DNA of 64,000 bases from Neobacillus kokaensis (GCF_014656545.1 NZ_BNDS01000003.1:188606-252605), one strand, 5' to 3'. Positions 10,142-24,539 are shown, counted from the stretch's first letter. Made by a program: numbers and translations. Notes: generated by a model not told the origin, from the sequence alone.

Positions 10142-10187
10142 TCAGCGTCTGACCAAGGCATTTCCGCTTTTCGCGGTGTCTGACACC
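10142..10187. repeat. Remnant of the intergenic repeat family plus a small palindrome
   Basis: TCTGACCAAGGC followed by CCGCTTTTC matches the right end of the copies at 3682 and 12788 (CTGACCAAGGCGCTTGCGCTTTTC) with a few changes. Directly after it is the palindrome GGTGTC-T-GACACC (10175-10187). The left part of the element is missing. Confidence 0.5.
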
Positions 10188-10210
10188 AACAGAGAAAGGA
10201 ACATATTTAT

Positions 10211-10465
10211 ATGCAGAAAGTTACATTGTATTCTCGCGGCCGTTGTCCTTTGTGTGAAAAGGCGAAGGCGGTGCTGCTTGAGCTAATGAAAGAATATGAT
10301 TTTGTTCTTGAGGAAGTGGACATTGAACAGAGTGATGAATTAACCGAGCGCTATGGTTTGATGATTCCAGTCGTTCATATTGACGGGGAAGAGGCAGCTT
10401 TCGGGTTTGTAAATAAATATGACATTAGTAATCATTTAAGGAAAAAGTGCGGAACGCCGCAATGA
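10211..10465 (+). CDS. Glutaredoxin-like small thiol protein
   Basis: The protein has 84 residues with a thioredoxin fold. The N-terminal CPLC motif (residues 13-16, SRGRCPLCEKAKAVL) is followed by IPVVHIDGEE, the cis-proline region of glutaredoxins. It belongs to the short glutaredoxin-like (DUF836) group often found just before cggR in Bacillus relatives. A role in disulfide exchange is likely; the partner is unknown. It is followed by a hairpin terminator that also overlaps the cggR promoter. Confidence 0.8.
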   Translation: MQKVTLYSRGRCPLCEKAKAVLLELMKEYDFVLEEVDIEQSDELTERYGLMIPVVHIDGEEAAFGFVNKYDISNHLRKKCGTPQ

Positions 10466-10565
10466 TTCATTCTAAACAAATAGTTATGAAAAATATATAT
10501 TATCCTATTCAAAAGAGTCTAGTTTAGCTCTGCTCACCCCGCCTTAATCATATGAAGCTAAATAG

Positions 10566-10594
10566 TTGAAATTAATTTTCACTCCTGCTACAAT
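10566..10594 (+). promoter_or_regulatory. Putative promoter of cggR-gapA
   Basis: TTGAAA (10566-10571), a 17-base spacer, TACAAT (10589-10594). It lies within the terminator hairpin of the preceding gene and 37 bases upstream of the CggR operator. Confidence 0.65.
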
Positions 10595-10621
10595 AAAAAT
10601 GTAGCAAGGGTGAATTTTTTT
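10576..10621 (+). terminator. Intrinsic terminator between the glutaredoxin gene and cggR
   Basis: TTTTCACTCCTGCTACA (from 10576) pairs with TGTAGCAAGGGTGAA around the loop ATAAAAA, with G-U pairs, and is followed by eight T residues. It overlaps the predicted cggR -10. Confidence 0.8.
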
Positions 10622-10630
10622 TGCGGCTAG

Positions 10631-10666
10631 TGGGACATAATATGTCTATGGTGGACATTTTTTGAC
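10631..10666 (+). promoter_or_regulatory. CggR operator
   Basis: The sequence reads TGGGAC-N6-TGTC-N4-GTGGAC-N6-TGAC. This matches the B. subtilis CggR operator architecture (CGGGAC-N6-TGTC-N4-CGGGAC-N6-TGTC) in all spacings with three base differences. It lies between the promoter and cggR, so a bound CggR tetramer would block elongation unless fructose-1,6-bisphosphate is present. Confidence 0.9.
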
Positions 10667-10697
10667 CAATAACATATTATAAAGGAGTAAACGACTT

Positions 10698-11720
10698 ATG
10701 CAGTCATTCATCGATATCGCAAAAAGATTATTGCCTGATTTCCTGCCAGTTCTGCAAAAAAGGTATACCATACTTCGCACAATCGGATTCATGCAGCCTG
10801 TTGGGCGCAGAAGTCTGGCTGTAAGCCTAGGCCTAACGGAAAGAATTCTTCGTAGTGAAGTAGACTTCCTCAAAGAGCAAAATCTTATTTCTTCCAATAA
10901 TATTGGTATGAGTTTGACACAGGAAGGAAGAAATTTGCTTGAGGACCTGGAAGGCTTGATGCGTGAATTGAAAGGAATCGATGTCCTTGAATTGGAGCTG
11001 AAGCATCGATTAGGCATCAAAAAGGTAATTATCGTACCTGGTGATGGCGATAAGTCACCACTCGTTAAGCGCGAGCTTGGCAAGGCCGCAGCCACAAGTA
11101 TGAAAAAGCTGTTCCAGGGGGAAAATATCATCGCTGTGACTGGCGGTTCGACTATGGCCGCAGTTGCTGATCAATTAACTCCTGAATCTAGCGATAAGAA
11201 ATTATTGTTCGTACCAGCCCGAGGCGGAGTAGGGGAGGACGTCCAAAATCAAGCGAATACCATTTGCGCGATTATGGCAAGCAATACCCACTCTAGGCAT
11301 CGAGTTTTCTATGTGCCTGATCAGGTAAGTCCAGAAATTTATCAATCCCTTATTAAAGAGCCGGATATACATGAAAATTTAAAGTTGATTCAATCTGCTA
11401 ACATGGTTCTTCATGGGATTGGAGATGCTATTACAATGGCCGAGCGGCGAAAAAGTTCATCAGAACTATTAAAGAAGCTAGAAGACGCGGAAGCTGTTGG
11501 AGAAGCATTTGGCTATTATTTTAATGAAGATGGCGAAATTGTCCATAAGGTTTCAACTATTGGAATTCAATTGGAAAACCTGAAGGAAATTCCGCATGTC
11601 CTCGCTGTTGCTGGCGGGGCATCAAAAGCAAAGGCAATCAAGGCCTATATGAAACAGGCACCAGCATCCACTATTTTAGTGACAGATGAAGGTGCAGCAG
11701 AAACATTAGTTAAAGCTTAG
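10698..11720 (+). CDS. cggR: CggR, central glycolytic genes repressor
   Basis: The protein has 340 residues, the length of B. subtilis CggR. The N-terminal winged helix-turn-helix (residues ~25-85, GRRSLAVSLGLTERILRSEV) is followed by the SorC/DeoR-type sugar-phosphate-binding domain with VTGGSTMAAVAD and VAGGASKAKAI. It represses the gapA operon and is released by fructose-1,6-bisphosphate. The operator upstream indicates autoregulation; gapA starts 54 bases downstream. Confidence 0.96.
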   Translation: MQSFIDIAKRLLPDFLPVLQKRYTILRTIGFMQPVGRRSLAVSLGLTERILRSEVDFLKEQNLISSNNIGMSLTQEGRNLLEDLEGLMRELKGIDVLELELKHRLGIKKVIIVPGDGDKSPLVKRELGKAAATSMKKLFQGENIIAVTGGSTMAAVADQLTPESSDKKLLFVPARGGVGEDVQNQANTICAIMASNTHSRHRVFYVPDQVSPEIYQSLIKEPDIHENLKLIQSANMVLHGIGDAITMAERRKSSSELLKKLEDAEAVGEAFGYYFNEDGEIVHKVSTIGIQLENLKEIPHVLAVAGGASKAKAIKAYMKQAPASTILVTDEGAAETLVKA

Positions 11721-11758
11721 TAATAATATTTTAAAAAATAAATGTTTTACCCAAATAA

Positions 11759-12781
<1,023 letters not shown>

Positions 12782-12787
12782 TTTTTG

Positions 12788-12913
12788 ATTGTCTAGCTCC
12801 AGCGCCTAAGGCCTCGAGGTCATAAGCCAATCCGTCTAGAAGGCTAAAAAGCAGCTTTCTCACCGGCTCGTCTTATACTTGTCGCCCCTGACCAAGGCGC
12901 TTGCGCTTTTCTA
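12788..12913. repeat. Bacillaceae-type interspersed intergenic repeat, copy 2
   Basis: A full-looking copy of ~126 bp between gapA and pgk, from TTGTCTAGCTCCAGCGCC to AAGGCGCTTGCGCTTTTC. The ends are partly inverted (AGCGCCT / AAGGCGCT), and ATAAG / CTTAT lie inside, so the transcript could fold into a branched hairpin. It shares ordered words with the copy at 3682. Confidence 0.8.
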
Positions 12914-12968
12914 GTTACCATTGGTATTTTGTTAGTAAACTGTTTATAATATTTATAGTATTCCATGG

Positions 12969-12999
12969 GGAGTAGGGGGGATTCCCCCTCTCCTTTTTT
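12969..12999 (+). terminator. Intrinsic terminator between gapA and pgk
   Basis: GGAG-TA-GGGGG (12969-12979) pairs with CCCCC-TCTCC (12984-12993), followed by TTTTTT. It would separate cggR-gapA transcripts from the rest of the glycolytic genes. Confidence 0.75.
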
Positions 13000-13057
13000 A
13001 ATGTAATTTGCATGCACCAATGTAAAGCGTAAAAGCCATACATAAGGAGGTCTTTAA

Positions 13058-14242
13058 ATGAACAAGAAATCGTTAAAAGATGTAGACGTTAAAGGGAAAC
13101 GCGTTTTTTGCCGCGTAGATTTTAACGTGCCGATGGAGGATGCGAAAATTACCGACGAAACACGGATCCGTGCTGCCCTTCCAACTATTCAATATTTAGT
13201 GGAACAAGGGGCGAAAGTAATTTTAGCAAGCCACTTAGGCCGTCCAAAAGGAAAAGTAGTTGAGGAAATGCGCTTAACCCCTGTGGCAGTGAGACTCTCT
13301 GAACTTCTAGGCAAAGATGTTAAAAAAGCAGACGAAGCGCACGGTAATGCTGTCAAAGCGGTAATTGACACCATGGAGGAAGGCGACGTTCTGCTTCTTG
13401 AAAATGTTCGCTTTTACCCTGGTGAGGAAAAGAATGATTCAGAACTTGCAAAAGCCTTTGCTGAACTGGCAGATGTCTATGTAAATGATGCCTTTGGTGC
13501 TGCACACCGGGCGCATGCTTCTACTGAGGGAATTGCACACTATCTTCCTGCCGTCAGCGGCTTCTTAATGGAAAAAGAACTGGATGTACTAGGTAAGGCT
13601 CTTTCGAATCCAGAACGCCCATTCACGGCCATTATCGGCGGTGCGAAAGTGAAGGACAAGATCGGTGTCATTGAGAATCTGCTTGAATTAGTCGATAACC
13701 TTATTATTGGCGGCGGCCTTGCTTACACATTTGTTAAGGCTCAAGGTCATGAAATCGGTAAATCATTGCTAGAAGAAGACAAAATCGAACTTGCGAAATC
13801 ATTTATGGAAAAAGCAAAGGCAAAAGGAGTTAACTTCTATATGCCTGTAGATGCTGTCGTTGCTGATGACTTCTCAGCAGATGCCAATACAAAGGTCGTA
13901 GCGATTGAAGAAATCCCTGCTGACTGGGAAGCACTTGATATCGGTCCAAAAACAGCGGCTATCTATCGCGACGTTATTGAAAAATCAAAGCTCGTTATTT
14001 GGAACGGACCAATGGGCGTATTTGAAATAGACAAATTCGCTGGCGGTACAAAGGCAGTTGCCGAAGCACTCGCTGGTGCAGCAGATTCGTATTCTGTCAT
14101 CGGTGGCGGTGATTCCGCAGCAGCGGTTGAGAAATTCGGTTTAGCGGAAAAAATGAGCCACATCTCTACTGGCGGCGGCGCTTCACTTGAGTTTATGGAA
14201 GGTAAGGCATTGCCAGGCGTTGTTGCATTAAACGACAAGTAA
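13058..14242 (+). CDS. pgk: Phosphoglycerate kinase
   Basis: The protein has 394 residues, as in B. subtilis. It contains the signature [12 protein letters not shown], the substrate-binding ASHLGRPKG, and the C-terminal nucleotide domain with [10 protein letters not shown] and TGGGASLE. It makes ATP from 1,3-bisphosphoglycerate in glycolysis. AAGGAGGT lies 8 bases before the start. It is the first gene after the gapA terminator; 178 bases with a long imperfect palindrome separate it from tpiA. Confidence 0.97.
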   Translation: MNKKSLKDVDVKGKRVFCRVDFNVPMEDAKITDETRIRAALPTIQYLVEQGAKVILASHLGRPKGKVVEEMRLTPVAVRLSELLGKDVKKADEAHGNAVKAVIDTMEEGDVLLLENVRFYPGEEKNDSELAKAFAELADVYVNDAFGAAHRAHASTEGIAHYLPAVSGFLMEKELDVLGKALSNPERPFTAIIGGAKVKDKIGVIENLLELVDNLIIGGGLAYTFVKAQGHEIGKSLLEEDKIELAKSFMEKAKAKGVNFYMPVDAVVADDFSADANTKVVAIEEIPADWEALDIGPKTAAIYRDVIEKSKLVIWNGPMGVFEIDKFAGGTKAVAEALAGAADSYSVIGGGDSAAAVEKFGLAEKMSHISTGGGASLEFMEGKALPGVVALNDK

Positions 14243-14288
14243 TAAAAACTAAAACAAAAATTTAGGTATCGAAAATTTTTAAAAAAAT

Positions 14289-16707
<2,419 letters not shown>

Positions 16708-16743
16708 ACTCGTATTGTTGTAAAAATTAATCATATTTTTTAA

Positions 16744-18054
<1,311 letters not shown>

Positions 18055-18065
18055 TCTATCATAGC

Positions 18066-18099
18066 AAAAGGCATCCATTAATAAATGGGTGCCTTTTTA
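18066..18099 (+). terminator. Intrinsic terminator after eno
   Basis: AAAAGGCATCCATT pairs with AATGGGTGCCTTTT (G-U pairs included), ending in a T-run. Confidence 0.9.
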
Positions 18100-18266
18100 T
18101 GCGTTTTGGGTATTAAATTCTCTCCGGTTTTTACAAAAAGTGTATTAAATTGTTGGAAAAATACGAAAAAAATTAATCTTAATATTCCTCTAAGCCTATT
18201 AAATATAATCTGTGGGTATGCTGAAAGCCCTACATACTCTTATAGGACATAACGAGGAGGAATAGG

Positions 18267-20426
18267 ATGAAGAAAAAGAAGAGGATTGTAAGTATTATAG
18301 CAGGATTAGGTTTATTGCTGTCGATAACGACTGCTGCTGGAGCATCACCGCAGCAGCAAACAAATCAAAAAAAGGTTTCGCAAAAAGTTAATCCTATTAT
18401 TCAAATTGACAAGAATCAATCGGAAAAGAAGAGGTACCAATTCTCTCTAAGTAATGTTAAAAAAAGGAGTATGTCAAAAGACGATGAAAAACGTGGATAT
18501 AAAAAAGGAGAAGTGATTGTTCGATTTAAAAAGGGCCAATCCTTGGAAGCTTTAGGAACCAAAGCGAAAGACAAAGGCTTAAAGGTGGCAGAACACCTTG
18601 ATAAGTCATTAGGCATACAATTAATCAAGTTTAACAAAAATTTATCGACTGAAAATGACATTATCAAATTGTTTAAAAGTTCTAGAGCTGTTGAATATGC
18701 GGAACCAAACTATATTTTAAAGCCTGCAGCTGTATCCGATCCTTATTACGGATACCTATGGGGTCTTAAAAACACTGGTCAAACGATTAATGGTGTTCAA
18801 GGTAAAGCAGGAATTGATATTAAGGCAGAGACCGCATGGGCTAAAACAAAAGGAAGTTCATCCACCGTTATTGCCGTGATTGATACGGGGGTTGATTTTA
18901 ATCATCCGGATCTAAAAGATAATATTTGGAAAAACCCTGGTGAGATTGCTAATGACGGAATCGATAATGATAAAAACGGATATATAGATGATGTGATTGG
19001 ATGGAACTTTTTTGATAACAATAAGACACCGTATTATAGTGCAGGAGAAGACTATCATGGTACGCATGTTGCGGGAACAATTGCTGGAAGAGCCAATACA
19101 ATTGGGGTTATTGGAGTAGCACCTAATGTGAAAATCATGCCGTTAAAATTTATTGGTCCCGAAGGTGGATCTACTTCTGACGCAATTAAGGCTATTAATT
19201 ATGCGAAAGCAAAGGGGGTTAAGATTTCCAATAACTCCTGGGGCGGGGGAGGATATAGTCAAGCTTTATACGATGCCATTAAGAACTCCAACTCTCTTTT
19301 CGTAGCGGCGGCCGGAAATGACGGGGAAAATATTGACACCACACCGACTTATCCAGCTTCCTTTAATCTAAATAATATTCTTTCAGTTGCGGCTATTAGT
19401 AATACTGGAAGTTTGGCATCCTTTTCAAACTATGGTGTAACTAGTGTGGATGTAGCAGCACCGGGTGTTTCCATTTTAAGTACATTTCCTGAAAGCTATG
19501 CGTATGGTTATTTGGATGGAACATCTATGGCTACCCCGCATGTCACCGGAACTGCAGCACTTGTAACCGCTGCTAATCCGGCATTAACATCATTACAAAT
19601 AAAAGATATGATTATGAAATCAGTTACAAAATTATCATCCCTGACAGGAAAAACGGTCACAGGGGGTCTTATTAATGCTGGAGCCGCTGTTTCAGGAGAT
19701 TTAGACGGGGATATTCCAGGTGTTCCATTTAAAGGCACCAGTGTAAGCTCCACCTTAAATTCAACTAGTGATAAGGATGATGTTTACTCTATTAATCTCC
19801 TAAAGGGCGAGAAGCTGTCTGTCACTTTAACAGGTACAACAGGAACAGATTTTGATATGTACCTTTACGATAAGACAGCTAAAACGGTCAATTCAAGTAT
19901 AGGGATATTAGCCTACTCAGAAAAAACCGGAACGTCTGCTGAATCATTTAGCTTTATTGCTCCATCAGATGGAACCTATTACTTAGACATATTTGCCTAT
20001 AAAGGGTCAGGCAACTACACAGCATCTGTAAAATCCGGGGTAACAGCTGGCGTTTATGAAGACACAAACTCTAATATCAATTTTTCTGGGAATTGGCTCA
20101 AGGCTTCTACTAGCAGTGCCTCAGGCGGCTCCTACAAAACCGTAAATGAACTGGGAGCAAGCGGGCAGCTGGTGTTTAATGGAACGGGTATTTCTATCAC
20201 TTCGCTAAAGTCCAGTTCACAAGGGATTGCTAAAGTAACCTTGGATGGGGTGGCTTACAATATAGATTTATACTCAGCAAGTACAACCTACAAATCGAAA
20301 GTATTTAGCAAAACTGGGTTATCAGCTGGCCGGCATGTATTAAAAATTGAATGGACTGGAAAAATTCATTCCGGTGCTAAAAAATCGGCAACTACCATTA
20401 ATGTGGATTCCATTACTGTAAATTAA
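18267..20426 (+). CDS. Secreted subtilisin-like serine protease (S8) with C-terminal PPC and beta-rich domains
   Basis: The protein has 719 residues. The Lys-rich start and hydrophobic stretch to about residue 26 form a signal peptide. Residues ~80-152 resemble the fervidolysin/thermitase-type propeptide. The catalytic domain (~165-480) holds Asp206 (VIAVIDTGVD), His264 (HGTHVAGT) and Ser420 (DGTSMATPH). Residues ~495-600 match a bacterial pre-peptidase C-terminal domain, and ~610-719 form a further beta-rich, possibly carbohydrate-binding, domain. Likely an extracellular protease of the transition phase; the substrate is unknown. It is monocistronic, with GAGGAGG before the start and a terminator behind. 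Confidence 0.92.
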   Translation: MKKKKRIVSIIAGLGLLLSITTAAGASPQQQTNQKKVSQKVNPIIQIDKNQSEKKRYQFSLSNVKKRSMSKDDEKRGYKKGEVIVRFKKGQSLEALGTKAKDKGLKVAEHLDKSLGIQLIKFNKNLSTENDIIKLFKSSRAVEYAEPNYILKPAAVSDPYYGYLWGLKNTGQTINGVQGKAGIDIKAETAWAKTKGSSSTVIAVIDTGVDFNHPDLKDNIWKNPGEIANDGIDNDKNGYIDDVIGWNFFDNNKTPYYSAGEDYHGTHVAGTIAGRANTIGVIGVAPNVKIMPLKFIGPEGGSTSDAIKAINYAKAKGVKISNNSWGGGGYSQALYDAIKNSNSLFVAAAGNDGENIDTTPTYPASFNLNNILSVAAISNTGSLASFSNYGVTSVDVAAPGVSILSTFPESYAYGYLDGTSMATPHVTGTAALVTAANPALTSLQIKDMIMKSVTKLSSLTGKTVTGGLINAGAAVSGDLDGDIPGVPFKGTSVSSTLNSTSDKDDVYSINLLKGEKLSVTLTGTTGTDFDMYLYDKTAKTVNSSIGILAYSEKTGTSAESFSFIAPSDGTYYLDIFAYKGSGNYTASVKSGVTAGVYEDTNSNINFSGNWLKASTSSASGGSYKTVNELGASGQLVFNGTGISITSLKSSSQGIAKVTLDGVAYNIDLYSASTTYKSKVFSKTGLSAGRHVLKIEWTGKIHSGAKKSATTINVDSITVN

Positions 20427-20440
20427 TGCTCAATAGTTAT

Positions 20441-20479
20441 AAACCAGTCAAGGTGACCCTTGTCTGGTTTTATTTTTTA
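20441..20479 (+). terminator. Intrinsic terminator after the subtilase gene
   Basis: AAACCAG-T-CAAGG (20441-20453) pairs with CCTTG-T-CTGGTTT (20458-20470), with one mismatch, followed by TTATTTTTT. Confidence 0.88.
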
Positions 20480-20620
20480 AATTTGAAATACAATTGTTCG
20501 AAAGGATATTTAGATACTACAGTATTTCCCAGAAGCTGTCGCAATATTCTATTGTTAAATGGGAAATAATATGGTAAATTTATTATACTGTGTTATGTAC
20601 GTATACAGGAGGTGGCCTTC

Positions 20621-20854
20621 ATGCATACATTTTTAGTCGTATTATTAGTAATTGTAAGTATCGCACTCATTGCAGTTGTACTACTTCAATCAGGCAAAAG
20701 CGCTGGTTTATCCGGTGCCATTTCCGGTGGTGCGGAATCTCTATTTGGTAAGCAAAAAGCACGAGGAATCGATCTGGTTTTACATCGCATTACGGTTGTA
20801 TTATCAATCCTATTCATATTGCTTGCGCTTGCTGTTACTTACTTCAAAATCTAA
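20621..20854 (+). CDS. secG: SecG, protein-export translocase subunit
   Basis: The protein has 77 residues from ATG 20621, with AGGAGGTGG just upstream (the in-frame GTG at 20612 falls in the ribosome site). There are two membrane segments (~3-25 and ~55-75) around the conserved loop [19 protein letters not shown] and FGKQKARG. It stabilises the SecYE channel in the membrane. It heads the secG-est-rnr-smpB-ssrA neighbourhood, but here a terminator and a repeat array follow directly. Confidence 0.95.
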   Translation: MHTFLVVLLVIVSIALIAVVLLQSGKSAGLSGAISGGAESLFGKQKARGIDLVLHRITVVLSILFILLALAVTYFKI

Positions 20855-20866
20855 TATGAAACTATC

Positions 20867-20893
20867 AAAACCCGGCCTGAGTGCCGGGTTTTT
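20867..20893 (+). terminator. Intrinsic terminator after secG
   Basis: AAAACCCGGC (20867-20876), loop CTGAGT, GCCGGGTTTTT (20883-20893). Confidence 0.93.
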
Positions 20894-20910
20894 GTATGCC
20901 TAAAAATGCT

Positions 20911-21160
20911 TCGCGGGATTCTGATTATTATCGGCGGTTTTCTATAGGGAATCAGCGGAATGAATTCCAAAATTGGTGGAATTAATTTTAACGCTAGGTG
21001 GTATCTATGTTTAGGAAAGGGCATTGGCGGAATCTTTGTAAAAACCCGCGAAATTATTTCAAAAATCGGCGAAATTAATTGAAAAGATGGCGAAATTAAT
21101 TTGAAAACCCGCGGAATTAAACCAAAAGTACGCGGAATTCTATTTTAACTCAGGCGGTCC
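20911..21160. repeat. Array A of 21-bp phased GCGG/GCGA repeats
   Basis: Cores of the form GCGGAAT or GCGAAAT start at 20913, 20934, 20955, 20976, 20998, 21027, 21048, 21069, 21090, 21111, 21132 and 21154. Steps are 21 bp except two of 22 and one of 29. The bases between cores are A/T-rich and vary (AAAA before most cores). It fills the 428-bp gap between secG and the esterase gene; no gene is seen in it. Confidence 0.88.
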
Positions 21161-21282
21161 CCCATACAGCCTCTAGAAAAAACTCAAAAACCCAATCATC
21201 AAGCCTTTTTTCTGGAATGTTAACGACACCTTTGCTTAAACTAAAGAATAGCAATATTTACTGCATCAAAGGAGTTTTTTAC

Positions 21283-22029
21283 ATGAAAATAACATTACCA
21301 AAACCATTTTTCTTCAAAGGTGGTAAAAGAGCAGTTCTCCTGCTGCATGGCTTTACCGGTAATTCATCTGATGTTCGCATGTTGGGAAGATTCCTTGAAA
21401 AAAAAGGCTACACCTGCCATGCGCCGCATTACAAAGGTCATGGGGTGCCGCCGGAAGAATTGGTCCACACCGGTCCGGAAGATTGGTGGCAGGATGTCAT
21501 GAACGGGTACAATTTTTTAAAAAATAACGGCTACGAGGAAATTGCGGTGGCAGGTCTTTCCTTAGGCGGCGTATTTTCTTTAAAATTAGGTTACACTGTA
21601 CCTATAAAAGGAATTGTGCCGATGTGTGCGCCGATGTATATAAAAAGTGAAGAGGTCATGTATGAAGGGGTTCTCGAATATGCCCGCGAATTTAAGAAGC
21701 GAGAAGGAAAATCGGACGAGCAAATCGAATTGGAAATGAACGAGTTTAAAAAGACACCGATGAACACGTTAAAAGCGCTTCAAGGATTAATTGCAGATGT
21801 TCGGGAAAATATTGATATGATTTATGCACCAACCTTTGTTGTTCAGGCACGCCATGATCACATGATCAATCCCAAAAGCGCCAATATCATTTACAGTGAA
21901 ATCGAATCGACAACAAAGGAAATCAAATGGTATGAAGAATCAGGCCATGTGATTACGCTAGATAAGGAAAAAGATATGCTGCATGAGGATGTATACGCCT
22001 TTTTAGAAAAACTCGACTGGCACAATTAG
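21283..22029 (+). CDS. est: Carboxylesterase (Est30/YvaK type)
   Basis: The protein has 248 residues from ATG 21283 (AAAGGAG upstream), the length of B. subtilis YvaK. It has an alpha/beta-hydrolase fold with HGFTG (oxyanion region), nucleophile Ser93 in GLSLGG, Asp192 (ARHDHM) and His222 (ESGHVI). It hydrolyses short- to medium-chain esters in the cytosol; the physiological substrate is not known. It lies 26 bases before rnr, likely one operon. Confidence 0.94.
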   Translation: MKITLPKPFFFKGGKRAVLLLHGFTGNSSDVRMLGRFLEKKGYTCHAPHYKGHGVPPEELVHTGPEDWWQDVMNGYNFLKNNGYEEIAVAGLSLGGVFSLKLGYTVPIKGIVPMCAPMYIKSEEVMYEGVLEYAREFKKREGKSDEQIELEMNEFKKTPMNTLKALQGLIADVRENIDMIYAPTFVVQARHDHMINPKSANIIYSEIESTTKEIKWYEESGHVITLDKEKDMLHEDVYAFLEKLDWHN

Positions 22030-22055
22030 AAAATCCTATAGAGGAGGGATTGCCA

Positions 22056-24392
22056 ATGGAAAACATTCAAAAGCACATCGATAGGCTTTTGCAATATATG
22101 AAAGAGGAGACCTATAAGCCATTAACAGTTCAGGAACTGGAAGAAGCTTTCGGGATTCAAGACTCGAGTGACTTTAAAGAATTTGTTAAAGCACTCGTCA
22201 AAATGGAGGAAAAAGGGTTAGTAGTCCGCACCCGTGCTAATCGTTACGGCCTGCCGGAAAAAATGAACCTTGTCCGTGGTAAGCTGACAGGACATGCGAA
22301 AGGATTTGCCTTTGTCGTTCCAGACGAACCGGGGATGGATGATATTTTTATCCCGCCAACAGAAACGAAAAACGCGATGCATGGAGATATAGTGTTAGTC
22401 CGTGTTTCAACGGAAAGCTCAGGTCAGCGACGAGAAGGAAGCATTATACGAATTATTGAACGGGGCGTCCAGCAAATCGTCGGCACCTATGTGGAAAGCA
22501 AGAGCTTCGGTTTTGTCATTCCTGATGATAAAAAATTCTCCAGTGATATTTTTATCCCGAAGGAGGCTTCCAAAGGAGCGGTCGAAGGGCATAAGGTGGT
22601 TGTCAAGCTAACCACGTATCCAGAAGGAAGAAAGAGTGCTGAAGGGGAAGTTGTCACGATCCTCGGCCACAAAAACGACCCTGGTGTCGATATACTTTCT
22701 ATCATACATAAGCATGGCCTGCCAATGGCCTTCCCTGATGAGGTTTTACAGCAGGCGAATGCAGTGCCTGACACCATTGATGAAAGTGAATTAGAGAATC
22801 GCCGTGACCTTCGCGGTGAAACGATTGTCACGATTGATGGGGCAGATGCCAAAGACCTTGATGATGCCGTGACGGTAACTCGCTTAGAGAACGGCAATTA
22901 TAAGCTTGGTGTTCATATTGCTGATGTCAGCTACTATGTAAAAGAGGGATCACCAATTGACCGCGAAGCATCCGACAGGGCAACGAGTGTTTACTTAGTT
23001 GATCGTGTGATACCGATGATTCCACATCGCTTGTCGAATGGGATTTGTTCCTTGAATCCTCGGGTTGACCGGCTCGTTTTATCGTGCGAAATGGAAATCG
23101 ACTCAGAGGGCCATGTTGTTTCCCATGAAATTTTTCAAAGTGTTATCAAAACAACCGAGCGGATGACCTATCATGATGTGAACAGAATCCTTGTGGATAA
23201 GGATGAGGAAACGAGAGGCCGCTACGAGCCGCTGGTGCCGATGTTTGAATTAATGGAGGAACTCGCAGCTATCCTTCGAAATAAGCGTATGACGCGCGGT
23301 GCGATTGATTTTGATTTTAAAGAATCAAAAGTACTTGTCGATGAAGAAGGCAAGCCGACTGATGTTATTTTACGGGAACGTTCAGTGGCCGAGCGGCTGA
23401 TTGAAGAATTTATGCTCGCAGCGAATGAAACCGTTGCTGAACATTTTCACTGGATGGATGTTCCGGCTATTTACCGGATTCACGAGGATCCGAAGGAAGA
23501 TAAGCTCCGTAAGTTTTTCGAGTTTATTACGAACTTCGGCTACCTTGTGAGAGGCACGGCTAACAATGTTCATCCAAGGGCACTCCAACAAATTATCGAA
23601 GAGGTTCAGGGCAAGCCGGAAGAAATGGTCGTTTCCACGGTGATGCTCCGCTCAATGCAGCAGGCGAAGTACTACCCTGAAAGCCTTGGTCACTTCGGAT
23701 TATCGACACAGTTCTATACACATTTCACGTCGCCAATCCGCCGTTATCCGGATACCATTGTCCACCGTTTAATTCGTACTTATATAATTGAAGGTAAACT
23801 TGATGAAGCCACACGCGAAAAATGGAATGCCGAACTGCCTGACATTGCCGAGCATTCTTCAAAAATGGAACGCCGTGCAGTCGATGCCGAGCGGGATACG
23901 GATGAATTGAAGAAAGCGGAATACATGGAGGATAAGATTGGTGAAGAATACGATGGTATTATTAGTTCGGTTACAAACTTCGGGATGTTTGTCGAGCTGC
24001 CGAATACGATTGAAGGACTTGTCCACGTCAGCTATATGACCGATGATTATTACCGTTTTGACGAACGTCATTACGCGATGATCGGTGAGCGAACAGGGAA
24101 TGTCTACCGTATTGGCGATGAAATCACCGTCCGCGTGGTAAAAGTAAATAAGGATGAACATTCGATTGATTTTGAAATCGTCGGCATGAAAGGCACTCGC
24201 CGTCGGGAACGTCCTGATACTCCAAAGGTTTTCAAAACCGGCAGTGATACTCATAAGCCGCGCCGAAATAAACAAGACGGGAAAAATCAAAAGCCCGATG
24301 CTTCCGGTGAAGGCAAAAAGCCGAAAAAGAAACGCAAATTTTATGAGAATGTACCTGTATCGAAGAGTACGAAACGGAAAAAGAAAAGGTAG
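22056..24392 (+). CDS. rnr: Ribonuclease R
   Basis: The protein has 778 residues from ATG 22056, set by GAGGAGGG at 22041-22048. Domains in order are an N-terminal helix-turn-helix (~1-70), two cold-shock domains (~70-230), the RNB catalytic domain (~245-580, with [14 protein letters not shown] holding the metal-binding Asp residues), an S1 domain (~625-710, [18 protein letters not shown]) and a lysine-rich tail. This 3'-5' exoribonuclease digests structured RNA and cooperates with tmRNA and SmpB, encoded directly downstream, in clearing non-stop mRNAs. Confidence 0.97.
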   Translation: MENIQKHIDRLLQYMKEETYKPLTVQELEEAFGIQDSSDFKEFVKALVKMEEKGLVVRTRANRYGLPEKMNLVRGKLTGHAKGFAFVVPDEPGMDDIFIPPTETKNAMHGDIVLVRVSTESSGQRREGSIIRIIERGVQQIVGTYVESKSFGFVIPDDKKFSSDIFIPKEASKGAVEGHKVVVKLTTYPEGRKSAEGEVVTILGHKNDPGVDILSIIHKHGLPMAFPDEVLQQANAVPDTIDESELENRRDLRGETIVTIDGADAKDLDDAVTVTRLENGNYKLGVHIADVSYYVKEGSPIDREASDRATSVYLVDRVIPMIPHRLSNGICSLNPRVDRLVLSCEMEIDSEGHVVSHEIFQSVIKTTERMTYHDVNRILVDKDEETRGRYEPLVPMFELMEELAAILRNKRMTRGAIDFDFKESKVLVDEEGKPTDVILRERSVAERLIEEFMLAANETVAEHFHWMDVPAIYRIHEDPKEDKLRKFFEFITNFGYLVRGTANNVHPRALQQIIEEVQGKPEEMVVSTVMLRSMQQAKYYPESLGHFGLSTQFYTHFTSPIRRYPDTIVHRLIRTYIIEGKLDEATREKWNAELPDIAEHSSKMERRAVDAERDTDELKKAEYMEDKIGEEYDGIISSVTNFGMFVELPNTIEGLVHVSYMTDDYYRFDERHYAMIGERTGNVYRIGDEITVRVVKVNKDEHSIDFEIVGMKGTRRRERPDTPKVFKTGSDTHKPRRNKQDGKNQKPDASGEGKKPKKKRKFYENVPVSKSTKRKKKR

Positions 24393-24443
24393 AATTAGTT
24401 TATAGTGTGGACGTGACCGATTAGGTGTGATAAAGCAGCGAAA

Positions 24444-24470
24444 GGTCACGTAGAAGAGATCTACGTGACC
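24444..24470. other. Perfect 11-bp hairpin downstream of rnr without a T-run
   Basis: GGTCACGTAGA (24444-24454), loop AGAGA, TCTACGTGACC (24460-24470). A further ACGTGACC at 24409-24416 could compete for the left arm. No T-run follows, so this is more likely a processing or protective structure or a protein site than a terminator. Confidence 0.55.
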
Positions 24471-24510
24471 AAACGACAGAGAAATTCTTGAAACACACGT
24501 TGCACCAATT

Positions 24511-24539
24511 AGAGGGCTCCAAAAGAGCTCTCTTTTCGT
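24511..24539 (+). terminator. Intrinsic terminator between rnr and smpB
   Basis: AGAGGGCT (24511-24518) pairs with AGCTCTCT (24526-24533), followed by TTTT. Confidence 0.7.

Noticed and set aside
24444..24470. Hairpin after rnr as an intrinsic terminator
   Set aside because: It lacks a T-run; a better terminator follows at 24511-24539.
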